Positions 27,608-36,005 of a DNA stretch of 64,000 nt are shown here, in pieces. The stretch is from Moraxellaceae bacterium AER2_44_116. Lineage in GTDB: Bacteria; Pseudomonadota; Gammaproteobacteria; Pseudomonadales; Moraxellaceae. How positions within the stretch are numbered: the first letter of the stretch is position 1; every line of letters starts with the position of its first letter. The notes beneath the pieces are model-generated. The model worked only from the letters and a program-made list of their open reading frames with translations. It searched no databases and was not told where the DNA came from. The DNA lies in NCBI GenBank assembly GCA_006546595.1, contig VIAD01000005.1:186001-250000 (forward strand), given 5' to 3'. The position numbers and the translations under genes are program-made.

Positions 27608-28207
27608 TTACTTCTTGGTGAATTCGACTTCAATTTCTAAAGCCACATCATCACCAATCATAGGCACATATCGGTCTGCCCCAAACTCAGAACGCTTAAT
27701 AGTCGTAGTTGCTGCAAAACCTGTACGCGTTTCCCCCATCATGCCTTTACCTGAACCATAAAAAGTCACATCTAAAGTCACAGGCTTAGTTACGCCAGCC
27801 AGTGTTAAATTACCTGACATTGTGCCTTTGTTGCCTGTCGTGGTTTTAATAGAAGTTGATGTAAACGTGGCTTGAGGAAACTTATCGGCTTTGATGAATT
27901 CAGCAGGAAATTGCTTGTCTGCTTTTTCCCAACCAGTACTCATCGATTGAGTATCAATGGTTACTTGTACTTTGGATGCTTCAGGATTTTTGGGGTCATA
28001 ACCAAAACCTGCATCAAACTTATTAAAACGGAACACGTATAAAGAAAAGCCTTGGTGCATGACTTTAGCGGTAATACTGGCATGGGTTTTATCTAACACA
28101 TAATTCCCTGCGGGCAAATTAGCTGGATTAGTATCTGGCGCAGCAAAAGCAACAGAAGTAAACGCTAATAACGACACTAACAAGGCGGAAGCAATAGGAC
28201 GAATCAT
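27608..28207 (-). CDS. yceI: YceI family protein
   Basis: A 199-residue periplasmic lipocalin-like YceI protein. Using the ATG at 28207, the N-terminus is a clean signal peptide (MIRPIASALLVSLLAFTSVAFA, cut before APD); a frame extension to 28285 would bury it. The family features DKTHASITAKVMHQG, FDAGFGYDPKNPEASKVQVTI and KFPQATFTST are present. E. coli YceI binds polyisoprenoid. The gene lies 14 bp before the b561/YceI fusion on the same strand, so the pair resembles the E. coli yceJ-yceI arrangement with an additional YceI domain. It is divergent from bioA. Confidence 0.95.
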   Translation of the reverse strand: MIRPIASALLVSLLAFTSVAFAAPDTNPANLPAGNYVLDKTHASITAKVMHQGFSLYVFRFNKFDAGFGYDPKNPEASKVQVTIDTQSMSTGWEKADKQFPAEFIKADKFPQATFTSTSIKTTTGNKGTMSGNLTLAGVTKPVTLDVTFYGSGKGMMGETRTGFAATTTIKRSEFGADRYVPMIGDDVALEIEVEFTKK

Positions 28208-28324
28208 GGTATTTTCTCGGCAAGTCGATGGTGTATAACTTGAGGCAAAAGTTGCATCAATGGGATGCTGGCAAACATACTGCAATCTTATTGTTTAGGT
28301 AAGAGCAATCAATGAAACGGATTG

Positions 28325-28352
28325 TTGCCTATTCGTCAACACGACTTATAAT
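28325..28352 (+). promoter_or_regulatory. bioA promoter candidate
   Basis: TTGCCT at 28325-28330 and TATAAT at 28347-28352 with a 16-bp spacer, 26 bp before the bioA ATG. I found no match to the BirA operator arms around it. Confidence 0.5.
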
Positions 28353-28378
28353 TCTTTACCCACTTTTGACTAAATACG

Positions 28379-29764
28379 ATGAATAACCACAGCTTAATGC
28401 AACGTGACTTAGCCGTTCTTTGGCATCCTTGTACCCAAATGCACGACCACGAACAGATTCCAATCGTGCCCATCGCTAAAGCATCAGGCGTATGGCTAAC
28501 GGACTTTGACGGCAAACGTTATGTTGATGCCATTAGCTCATGGTGGGTGAATATTTGGGGGCACGCTAATCCACACATCAACAATGCTATTAAAGAACAG
28601 CTTGATACTTTAGAGCATTTAATACTGGCGGGTTTTAGTCATGAACCGATTGTTACGTTGTCCGAAAAATTACTCGCTCTTGCCCCTAAAGGTTTAGCCC
28701 GTTGTTTTTACGCCGATAATGGCTCTGCCGCTATCGAAGTGGCGTTAAAAATGAGTATGCATTTTTGGCATAATAAAGGCGAAACCGCTAAAACTCGATT
28801 TGTCTCGTTAAGTGGAAGTTATCATGGTGAAACCTTAGGCGCGTTGAGCGTCACTGATATTCCCTTATTTTCGCAAACCTATGCTTCGTTATTGACCCAA
28901 CAATACCGTGTGCCTTCGCCTGATTGGACGCAAGCGCCTGATGGTGTAACGCCCGAAGCCTTTGCTCGTCAGCAGTTTTTAACCATGGAAAGCTTGCTTG
29001 CCGAAAAGCACGATGAAATTTGTGCAGTGATTGTTGAACCGTTAATTCAAGGCGCAGCAGGGATGAAAATGTATCATCCTGTTTATTTGCAGTTATTACG
29101 CGCCGCCTGTGATAAATACGGCGTGCATTTAATAGCCGATGAAATAGCCGTTGGCTTTGCACGCACAGGCACTTTTTTTGCCTGTGAACAAGCCAATATT
29201 TGCCCCGATTTTTTATGTTTATCCAAAGCTTTAACCGCAGGCTATTTGCCGATGTCCGTCGTATTAACGACCGATACCATTTATCAAGGTTTTTATCACC
29301 CTTACGCAACGTTTAAAGGATTTTTACATTCACACAGTTTTACGGGTAATCCTTTAGCGGCAAGGGCTGCGTTGGCCTCTTTAGAGTTATTCGCGCTAGA
29401 CCCACAACTACAACGGCAACAACAAATCAACGCGGTTTTGACTCAGGCTTTACAACCATTGCAGCAACATTCGCATATCGCAAATATTCGACAAACAGGC
29501 ACGATTGCGGCTTTTGATTTGGTACAAGATAAAGCGTCAAAAACACCGTTTGATTGGCGTGAACGTCGGGGTTTACAGGTGTTTCAATCGGCTTTAGCGA
29601 AAGGCGTGTTATTACGTCCGATTGGCAATACGGTGTATTTTATGCCGCCTTATGTCATTACTGATGATGAATTGCGTTGGGTGGTTGAGGTGGCGGCTGA
29701 GGCAGTTGATGAGGCGACTTATGCGCCTGCTAGTGGGAGTGATGTTGGGGTGAGTTTGCCTTGA
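28379..29764 (+). CDS. bioA: adenosylmethionine-8-amino-7-oxononanoate aminotransferase
   Basis: A 461-residue PLP-dependent DAPA aminotransferase of biotin synthesis that uses SAM as amino donor. WHPCTQMHDHE near the N-terminus is diagnostic for BioA; SSWWVNIWGHANP, the PLP loop NGSAAIE, SGSYHGETLG, ADEIAVGFARTG and the Schiff-base lysine K283 (LSKALTAGYLP) are intact. The C-terminal tail (residues after about 440) is slightly extended. No other bio genes are present, so bioA is an orphan here and bioB/F/C/D must lie elsewhere. It is divergent from yceI. Confidence 0.97.
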   Translation: MNNHSLMQRDLAVLWHPCTQMHDHEQIPIVPIAKASGVWLTDFDGKRYVDAISSWWVNIWGHANPHINNAIKEQLDTLEHLILAGFSHEPIVTLSEKLLALAPKGLARCFYADNGSAAIEVALKMSMHFWHNKGETAKTRFVSLSGSYHGETLGALSVTDIPLFSQTYASLLTQQYRVPSPDWTQAPDGVTPEAFARQQFLTMESLLAEKHDEICAVIVEPLIQGAAGMKMYHPVYLQLLRAACDKYGVHLIADEIAVGFARTGTFFACEQANICPDFLCLSKALTAGYLPMSVVLTTDTIYQGFYHPYATFKGFLHSHSFTGNPLAARAALASLELFALDPQLQRQQQINAVLTQALQPLQQHSHIANIRQTGTIAAFDLVQDKASKTPFDWRERRGLQVFQSALAKGVLLRPIGNTVYFMPPYVITDDELRWVVEVAAEAVDEATYAPASGSDVGVSLP

Positions 29765-29824
29765 GGTTTTGAACTTTTTTGTAATTTAATACAATCGCTC
29801 ATGCTTTTTTGAAAGAGGCTCTTT

Positions 29825-30529
29825 TTGAATACATCATTACGCTGTTTGTTGTCTTTAATAATAATTACTTCGTTAACTGCCTGTAACGAAAATTCAAGTG
29901 ACCCTATAGGTGCGAGTGCGGCAGACACAACAAAACCCCAAATTAGATTCATAGACGAAGCTTTTGCAGGTTTTATCAAACCTCCTTTAACAGGTGAGGT
30001 TGCAATCTCAGTCACGCCATTCCCTGAAAATAAAATAACAGCTAACGACGATAGTGGTACGGCTATCTTAGCTATTACTAAGGTTACGGGTTTAAATAAA
30101 TCTCAAGTTAGTATAAGTTCAGACAATACCATTTCGTTTAATAACATTACTGCTAACACTCCAGTCGGTGTTGGTCACATTACGTTAAGAGCTACTGATA
30201 AAAGTGGCAACTTTAGTGAAAATGAAATGTTCTTTAGTATTCTACCTAACATCGTACAAACCCCTATCAACATCAAAAAGGGCGAATCAATAACTATTAA
30301 ATACTCCGTTTTACCCAATATAGATTCTGTTTTAATCACCCAACCGATTCATGCTTCAGGCATTAGTGCATCTGCGTACTTAGCCAATAGTGAACTCTTT
30401 ATTACTTTTACAGCAAATAATGATGCAACAGTTGATAATCTAAATACTATCCAATCAGAAGTGACTTTATCAGATAGCAAATTAGATGATACTTTGACTC
30501 ATTCTATTAGCCTCATGTTAGCTCTATAA
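29825..30529 (+). CDS. putative lipoprotein, unrecognised
   Basis: A 234-residue predicted lipoprotein: the signal peptide ends in the lipobox LTAC with Cys20, and the mature part is Thr/Ser/Asn-rich with beta-strand periodicity. DTTKPQIRFIDE and GVGHITLRATDKSGNFSEN look like an Ig/cadherin-like surface domain, but I cannot name a family. The start is TTG, backed by AGAGG six bases upstream. It converges with another surface lipoprotein and shares a bidirectional terminator with it. The base composition is more AT-rich than bioA, which suggests an accessory or fast-evolving gene. Confidence 0.8.
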   Translation: MNTSLRCLLSLIIITSLTACNENSSDPIGASAADTTKPQIRFIDEAFAGFIKPPLTGEVAISVTPFPENKITANDDSGTAILAITKVTGLNKSQVSISSDNTISFNNITANTPVGVGHITLRATDKSGNFSENEMFFSILPNIVQTPINIKKGESITIKYSVLPNIDSVLITQPIHASGISASAYLANSELFITFTANNDATVDNLNTIQSEVTLSDSKLDDTLTHSISLMLAL

Positions 30530-30580
30530 CTTGACTGATCTATAAAAGCTGTCAATTAACTATACTTTTAATACCCCATA

Positions 30581-30610
30581 AAAAAGCCTCCACGAGAGGG
30601 AGGCTTTTTT
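30581..30610. terminator. bidirectional rho-independent terminator
   Basis: AAAAAGCCTCC and GGAGGCTTTTT form a perfect 11-bp stem with a 7-nt loop, flanked by A and T runs so that it works on both strands. It separates the two convergent lipoprotein genes. Confidence 0.88.
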
Positions 30611-30625
30611 AGTTCAACCACTCAT

Positions 30626-32362
30626 TTATGGCTTTAAGATAAAATAAGCGGGTTTACCTGACTTCAAAGGCACTGTAGCTAATACCACTAACGGATTTGA
30701 TGCATCACTAAATACCTGTTGTGGTAATGGTAATTGCAACTCCTCTTCTGACGTTATCATAGGTAAATACACTTTGGCTTCATCACGCCATGTCGTTGTA
30801 TTGATTTTGAACACCTCTGCACTTCGCGCTTGTCCAAAGAGTAGAGACGAAAGCATTGAAGAGTATTGACCAAAATTGTAGTTGTATGTTGTGTTAATAC
30901 CGTATGCCGCGTCCCCATTTAATACCAGCTTTGTTAAAGCAAGGTAAGAAAAAGATGGTGACCGATTAATATTATCACTAATCTCAATCGCGCCTAAAGA
31001 TGTCAGCGTATTTGTATCATCTGCTAGTTTAAATATCGTATCGCAACCCTTGAGCAAATTGTCTGACAACATAGACAAAGAACAATTATTTGTTAATGCT
31101 TTGCTTTTTTCAATTAAACCATCTTTATTTAAAAAGAACTTCATCAAGTTAGAATAATTGGTGTTGGCAAAAAAGGCTGTTGATGACATGCGCTGCAAAC
31201 CTGACAACGATGAATAATAACTGTAATAGTCCATACTCTCGACCACACCCACAATACCCGTATCAACATTAAGAGGATATAACCGACTATTAGAATCTGC
31301 AGGGGTCGTTTGTAAAATATAAGCCTGACTGTTATTTGTCATAATAGCCTCGCTGACAGTATTTCCTATCGTGATCGGCCAGCTATTCACCACTGTTTGA
31401 TTGGTCAAATTAATGGTGGACAACTTATTTTTTTGCACAACTAATGCCTTTGTGCCATCAGGACTCAGCGCGAATGATTTGATTAAGCTTGGCAGTTGGA
31501 TACTCTTAACTGTGCCATCATCCAAGTTTTTGATTTTGAATGTATCATCACCCGATATACTGGCTAACTTATGCGTGCCTGTAATAAATGCAGCCTGTGT
31601 CACCGTGTAATCAAGCGGGGTAGCTTGTAAGTTTGAGGCTCTTACGTTCACCACTGCCGCAGCTAATACTTGCCCTGTTTTTGTCGTAGTCTCTACGCTG
31701 AGCGTGTAGTCTCCAACTTGATCTGGAGTAAACGCAACAACTGCAGTATTGGCATTGGCGGTAACAGGTTTGCTACCTGTTGGCGACTTCACAACCTTCC
31801 ACTGATAAACAAGTTCGGTATCACTTACGCCAACTAATTTGCCGTCTATATTTAACGCCGTCGCTGGACGTGCATTAAATAACCGTTTTCTGACATCATC
31901 CGCAAAAACAATAGGATTATTACAGCTCTGCCCGTTAGGCTCATCACCTGCTTTAATGGCTGATACGTCTGGTGTCGTCACTACCGTTTGTTTTGAGCTA
32001 TCAGACACCACCAACCGAAACACATAAGTACCTGTTTTATCAGCTAATACAGAGACTTGCTGACTTGTTACATTGTCAAATAATGTTTGCAGTTTACTTC
32101 CTACAGGAGACTCTACTACCTTCCATTTATAGGTTAATGGCTTACCCTCTGGGTCGTACATACCTTTGGCATCTAAGGAAATAACGCCATTGCAGTTCGC
32201 ACTAACGTTGTAATTACCCCACGGAGCTTCATCAATCACATTGTTCGTGGTGTTTGTGGTTGTTTCATCACCACAACCCGACAATCCTAATCCCATAATA
32301 GATGCCATCATCAGCGTTCTTACGCCATGAAATACCAACGTTGACTTTATCACTACTGACAT
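30626..32362 (-). CDS. putative lipoprotein with PKD-like domains and propeller-like region
   Basis: A 578-residue predicted lipoprotein: the N-terminus leads to the lipobox LSGC with Cys30, followed by an acidic Thr/Asn linker. Two PKD/REJ-like repeats follow (ISLDAKGMYDPEGKPLTYKWKV... and a second with LVYQWKVVKSPTGSKP), about residues 55-125 and 160-235. The C-terminal half (about 255-575) resembles a degenerate beta-propeller (SFALSPDGTKALVV and similar strands). It is probably an outer-membrane surface or adhesion protein. No close family is recognised. The gene is AT-rich and convergent with another lipoprotein gene. Confidence 0.8.
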   Translation of the reverse strand: MSVVIKSTLVFHGVRTLMMASIMGLGLSGCGDETTTNTTNNVIDEAPWGNYNVSANCNGVISLDAKGMYDPEGKPLTYKWKVVESPVGSKLQTLFDNVTSQQVSVLADKTGTYVFRLVVSDSSKQTVVTTPDVSAIKAGDEPNGQSCNNPIVFADDVRKRLFNARPATALNIDGKLVGVSDTELVYQWKVVKSPTGSKPVTANANTAVVAFTPDQVGDYTLSVETTTKTGQVLAAAVVNVRASNLQATPLDYTVTQAAFITGTHKLASISGDDTFKIKNLDDGTVKSIQLPSLIKSFALSPDGTKALVVQKNKLSTINLTNQTVVNSWPITIGNTVSEAIMTNNSQAYILQTTPADSNSRLYPLNVDTGIVGVVESMDYYSYYSSLSGLQRMSSTAFFANTNYSNLMKFFLNKDGLIEKSKALTNNCSLSMLSDNLLKGCDTIFKLADDTNTLTSLGAIEISDNINRSPSFSYLALTKLVLNGDAAYGINTTYNYNFGQYSSMLSSLLFGQARSAEVFKINTTTWRDEAKVYLPMITSEEELQLPLPQQVFSDASNPLVVLATVPLKSGKPAYFILKP

Positions 32363-32600
32363 ACTGCTCTACTCCATAAAATTGCATATCTGCGACTACA
32401 GCCATTACTCATATTCAGAAAAGTAATGTGCAAATATTGTATCATTAATTATGTTAGGACTTACGCCGCACAGAAGGATTGTTAAACAATGCGTATAGTT
32501 ATAGAGGATTAAACGATGAACTCTTTTTTGCCGTTTTTTAGATATTGAACTCGTTTTAAGCTTAAAATCACCACTTTTCATCCCCAGCGAAAGTAATTCC

Positions 32601-33326
32601 ATGACTCGACTCTACACCCCCTGCCCTCTATCCCTAAACACCGAAATCGAATTACCCGAAGAAGCGGCTCATCACTTCATCAAAGTGTTACGCGCCCGCG
32701 TGGGCGAAGAAGTTTGTTTGTTTAATGGTGAAGGTGGCGAATATCATGGTGTGTTGAGTCGAGCTGATAAACGCAACGCCTATGTCACCCTCAATCAGTT
32801 TATCGCCAACGATAAAACATCACCCCTCAAGGTACATTTAGGCCAAGTATTATCGCGTGGCGAACGCATGGATTTTGCTATTCAAAAAGCCACAGAGTTG
32901 GGCGTGACTGAAATCACGCCTCTGTTTAGCGAACGCTGCGAAGTACGTTTAGGCGGTGATGACCGTCAAGACAAAAAACTGGCGCATTGGCAACGCGTCG
33001 CCATTAGTGCTTGTGAGCAATGTGGCTTAAATCGAGTGCCTGTTATTCACCCGCCACAAAGTTTAGAAACATGGACACAAAACGCCACTGCCGAGTTGCG
33101 TTTTGTTTTAGCCCCGAGTTTAGAAGGCTTTCCTAGTGCCACACAAAAACCGCAAAGTGTTGCAGTATTAATTGGCTCAGAAGGGGGTTTAACGGAGCGC
33201 GAGATTAATCACGCGCAACAACAAGGCTTTTTATCGTGGTGTTTAGGTCAACGGGTATTGCGTACTGAGACAGCACCAATTGCCGTATTAAGCGTTTTGC
33301 ATTGGTTGTGGGGCGACTTTCAATAA
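32601..33326 (+). CDS. rsmE: 16S rRNA (uracil(1498)-N(3))-methyltransferase
   Basis: A 241-residue SPOUT-class methyltransferase that modifies U1498 of 16S rRNA. An N-terminal PUA-like domain (HHFIKVLRARVGEEVCLFNGEGGEY) is followed by the trefoil-knot domain with KATELGVTEITPLFSERCEV, LIGSEGGLTEREI and LGQRVLRTETAPIAVL, the SAM-binding knot motifs. The length equals that of E. coli RsmE. It is a single gene convergent with serB; the only ribosome-binding signal upstream is a weak GAAAG. Confidence 0.97.
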   Translation: MTRLYTPCPLSLNTEIELPEEAAHHFIKVLRARVGEEVCLFNGEGGEYHGVLSRADKRNAYVTLNQFIANDKTSPLKVHLGQVLSRGERMDFAIQKATELGVTEITPLFSERCEVRLGGDDRQDKKLAHWQRVAISACEQCGLNRVPVIHPPQSLETWTQNATAELRFVLAPSLEGFPSATQKPQSVAVLIGSEGGLTEREINHAQQQGFLSWCLGQRVLRTETAPIAVLSVLHWLWGDFQ

Positions 33327-33341
33327 ACAACTTAAGAACAA

Positions 33342-33361
33342 GGGCGGCTCACGAACCGCCC
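33342..33361. terminator. possible terminator between rsmE and serB
   Basis: GGGCGG-CTCACGAA-CCGCCC hairpin between two convergent stops. The minus-strand side has a T-rich tail (TTGTTCTTAAG); the plus side does not. Confidence 0.4.
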
Positions 33362-33373
33362 CCTCTGTTCACA

Positions 33374-34597
33374 TTATCGCCCCAACTCTAAATCGCGATC
33401 TCTCACCCCTAACAAATACAAAATACCATCTAAACCTAAAGTAGAAATGGCTTGGCGCGCATTTTGGCGCACTAAGGGTTTAGCTCTAAAAGCGATGCCT
33501 AAACCCGCAATGGATAACATCGGCAAGTCATTTGCACCATCACCGACCGCAATCACTTGTTCTAAGCGCACACCTTCTTTGAGCGCAATTTCCCGAAGCA
33601 ATTCGGCTTTACGCAGACCATCAACCACTTGCCCAACAACACGCCCCGTCACTTGACCATCAACAATCTCTAAGTCGTTGGCATAGACATAATCAATACC
33701 GAGCTTATGTTGGAGATATTGGCCAAAATAGGTAAATCCACCCGATAGAATTGCTGTTTTATAGCCTAGTGCTTTTAAGGTTTTTACCAGATTTTCCGCA
33801 CCTTCACTCAGTTTCAAACTTGAGGCAATATCGGCTAAAACGCTGGCATTTAAACCTTTTAATAATGCCACACGGGCTTCAAAACTTTGTTTGAAATCTA
33901 ACTCACCTAACATCGCACGTTCAGTAATCGCTGAGACTTGCTCACCAACACCTGCGGCTTTGGCTAATTCATCAATGACTTCATGCTCAATCAGTGTCGA
34001 GTCCATATCAAAACAGACGACACGACGATTACGGCGATAGGCATCATCACGCTGAAAAGCAATATCCATATTGAGTTCATTCGCTAAACGTAAAAACTCG
34101 GCACGCATACTATTAATATTGGCAGGCTCACCGCGCACCGAAAACTCAACACACGCTTTACCTAAACCCGCGTTTTCATCTTCCAAAGGCACACGGCCAG
34201 ATAGTCGATTTAAACCATCAATATTCAAACCATTGTCAGCAACAATACGCGAGACAGCGGCTAATTGTTCGGCGGTAATTTTTCGCGCCAACAAGGTCAC
34301 AATATAACGAGCCTTCCCTTGACCACTGACCCATGTGTGATAACTATCAATACTAATGGGTGTAAAGCGAACTAATAAGCCAATATCGTGAGCGCGAAAT
34401 AACACATCTTTCATCAACATCGCTGACTCTTGGGCAGAAGGTGACTCGACCACCACACCTAACGATAATTGATCGTGGATGACCGCTTGACCGACATCTA
34501 AGATATTGACGGAATGCGCCGCCAATACCTGCATCAAACTGGCACTCAATTGTGGGCGATCTGGCCCTGAAAATGACATTAAAATGATTTCGCGCAT
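33374..34597 (-). CDS. serB: phosphoserine phosphatase
   Basis: A 407-residue SerB carrying two N-terminal ACT-like domains (about 1-85 and 95-180) ahead of a HAD phosphatase domain, the arrangement of Pseudomonas and Acinetobacter SerB, longer than the 322-residue E. coli form. The nucleophile motif is DMDST (D197, D199), with LSGGF as motif II and GDGANDLPML as motif IV. It hydrolyses L-phosphoserine to serine in the last step of serine synthesis; the ACT region suggests serine feedback. It is divergent from the AhpA/YtjB-like gene, as in related genomes. Confidence 0.97.
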   Translation of the reverse strand: MREIILMSFSGPDRPQLSASLMQVLAAHSVNILDVGQAVIHDQLSLGVVVESPSAQESAMLMKDVLFRAHDIGLLVRFTPISIDSYHTWVSGQGKARYIVTLLARKITAEQLAAVSRIVADNGLNIDGLNRLSGRVPLEDENAGLGKACVEFSVRGEPANINSMRAEFLRLANELNMDIAFQRDDAYRRNRRVVCFDMDSTLIEHEVIDELAKAAGVGEQVSAITERAMLGELDFKQSFEARVALLKGLNASVLADIASSLKLSEGAENLVKTLKALGYKTAILSGGFTYFGQYLQHKLGIDYVYANDLEIVDGQVTGRVVGQVVDGLRKAELLREIALKEGVRLEQVIAVGDGANDLPMLSIAGLGIAFRAKPLVRQNARQAISTLGLDGILYLLGVRDRDLELGR

Positions 34598-34766
34598 AAA
34601 CTCTAAAACAATTAGGTGAAAATAAATTGCATGATAGGCGATTGCCTAACAATCAGCTATGCCCAATGACCAAGCTTAATGATTATAATGGCCTTTTGAC
34701 GCTTACGCTGATAATTTGCATAAGCCCTATTTTACACGTTATCGCTCAGTCGGTGAGGAATACAAC

Positions 34767-35927
34767 TTGAACCCAGTTCGTGGTCTGATTATGTTGTTTG
34801 TGGTGAGTTACCTCATTCATGCCACGCTGTTGGTCAATAGTGCCGATAGCGAGTTGCGTAATGCTCAACAACAGGTGGGAAAGTTATTAACGGAGCAATT
34901 AGCCGCTAACTCGGCCACGTTGATGATGAATAAAGATACCGTCGGTTTAGGACTATTAGCCAATCGCTTTGGTCAAACACCTGCCATTTTAAGTTTACGA
35001 CTGCTCAATAGCAGCCATGAAGTGATTGCCAGTGGCGGTGGTGCACCAAGCCAACAAGGTAATGTATTTAAAGCTGATATTGTCTTAGAAAAACAAACCT
35101 TGGGGCAGGCAGAAATCGTTTTAGCATCACGGGCGCGTGGTGATATTATTCGTGATAGTGTGCTGAATTTACTCATCTCACTGATCATTCATGTTTTTTT
35201 AGTGACATGGATTGGCTGGCCACAACTCTATAAAAATATTCGCATTCCTATTTTACAGCCTTTACCGTCTGAGGCAAAACCTGTCACGCCTGAACCTGTG
35301 ACCACGCCAGAAGTAGAGCCTGAACCCGTCAAAGCTGCCGCCAGCGTTTTTCTACAATTTGCTTTTGATGACCGTAAAAACTTAATGCAAAAAGTCAACA
35401 TGAGCACCGCAGACCAATTTTTATTGATTGTCGATAAATTATTAAAACGGGCAACACGCTTGTATATGGGGAAAGTCACTGTCAATTTGACGGCTGAAGG
35501 TGCAGTGGTACGTTTTGATGGTGATACTGCTCAGGATTGTATGAATCGTGCCTTAGTCTGTGGCCGATTATTATTAAAACTCACCGACACCGCGTATCAG
35601 CAACGTCGTACGGCTAAACAATTTGCCTTACGGATGAAAGCGGCTGGTTTAGAATTGGGTGAACTAGATGACAACGCTGCACTAAACCAAGTGCAACGAT
35701 TGGCACAAATCGCCACGGTTAATCAGTTAATGATTACCGCCAGTGACACAGTGATCAGTGACTTACAAAGCAAACATCAATTAAAAACTTTTGAAGCAGA
35801 AGAAGGCTCTGCCAACGCTAAAATTCAAGCTCAGATTATTGAAACCTTAGCAGCTACTATTGAAGATGAATTAACGGTTTTGGAAAAACGCATTTTAGAG
35901 CGGAGAAAACCGACCGAAGCCGTTTAA
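34767..35927 (+). CDS. AhpA/YtjB-like membrane protein
   Basis: A protein of about 386 residues with an N-terminal membrane helix (LIMLFVVSYLIHATLLV), a periplasmic domain of about 100 residues, a second helix (LLISLIIHVFLVTWIGW), a Pro/Glu/Val-rich cytosolic linker and a soluble C-terminal domain. This topology and its place divergent from serB and next to parC match the AhpA/YtjB (Smp) family gene found beside serB. The function is unknown. GGTGAGG sits eight bases before a TTG at 34767, my chosen start; an in-frame TTG at 34716 would add 17 residues. It converges with parC across a GGGCGAAT repeat. Confidence 0.7.
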   Translation: MNPVRGLIMLFVVSYLIHATLLVNSADSELRNAQQQVGKLLTEQLAANSATLMMNKDTVGLGLLANRFGQTPAILSLRLLNSSHEVIASGGGAPSQQGNVFKADIVLEKQTLGQAEIVLASRARGDIIRDSVLNLLISLIIHVFLVTWIGWPQLYKNIRIPILQPLPSEAKPVTPEPVTTPEVEPEPVKAAASVFLQFAFDDRKNLMQKVNMSTADQFLLIVDKLLKRATRLYMGKVTVNLTAEGAVVRFDGDTAQDCMNRALVCGRLLLKLTDTAYQQRRTAKQFALRMKAAGLELGELDDNAALNQVQRLAQIATVNQLMITASDTVISDLQSKHQLKTFEAEEGSANAKIQAQIIETLAATIEDELTVLEKRILERRKPTEAV

Positions 35928-35932
35928 TTGAT

Positions 35933-36003
35933 TGTAGGGGCGGTTTTAACCGCCGTATTTACGGGATTTACGCCATTTACGGGCGAATAAATTCGCCCCT
36001 ACA
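35933..36003. repeat. GGGCGAAT palindrome, copy 3 (composite)
   Basis: TGTAGGGGCG and CGCCCCTACA form the ends; inside are two separate hairpins, GGCGGTTTTAACCGCC and GGGCGAATAAATTCGCCC. It lies between two convergent genes, as copy 2 does, consistent with a terminator role. Confidence 0.75.
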
Positions 36004-36005
36004 GG

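Noticed and set aside
28321..28378. BirA operator in front of bioA
   Set aside because: No pair of arms resembling the biotin operator could be found around the promoter.
28851..29309. A 152-codon minus-strand frame opposite bioA
   Set aside because: It is a shadow of bioA, with low-complexity basic translation and no start signals.
32457..32490. GGACTTACGC followed by a small ATTGTTAAACAAT palindrome as a fifth MITE copy
   Set aside because: Only one terminus is present, no matching right arm was found, and the following bases do not match the shared arms. It is at most a remnant.
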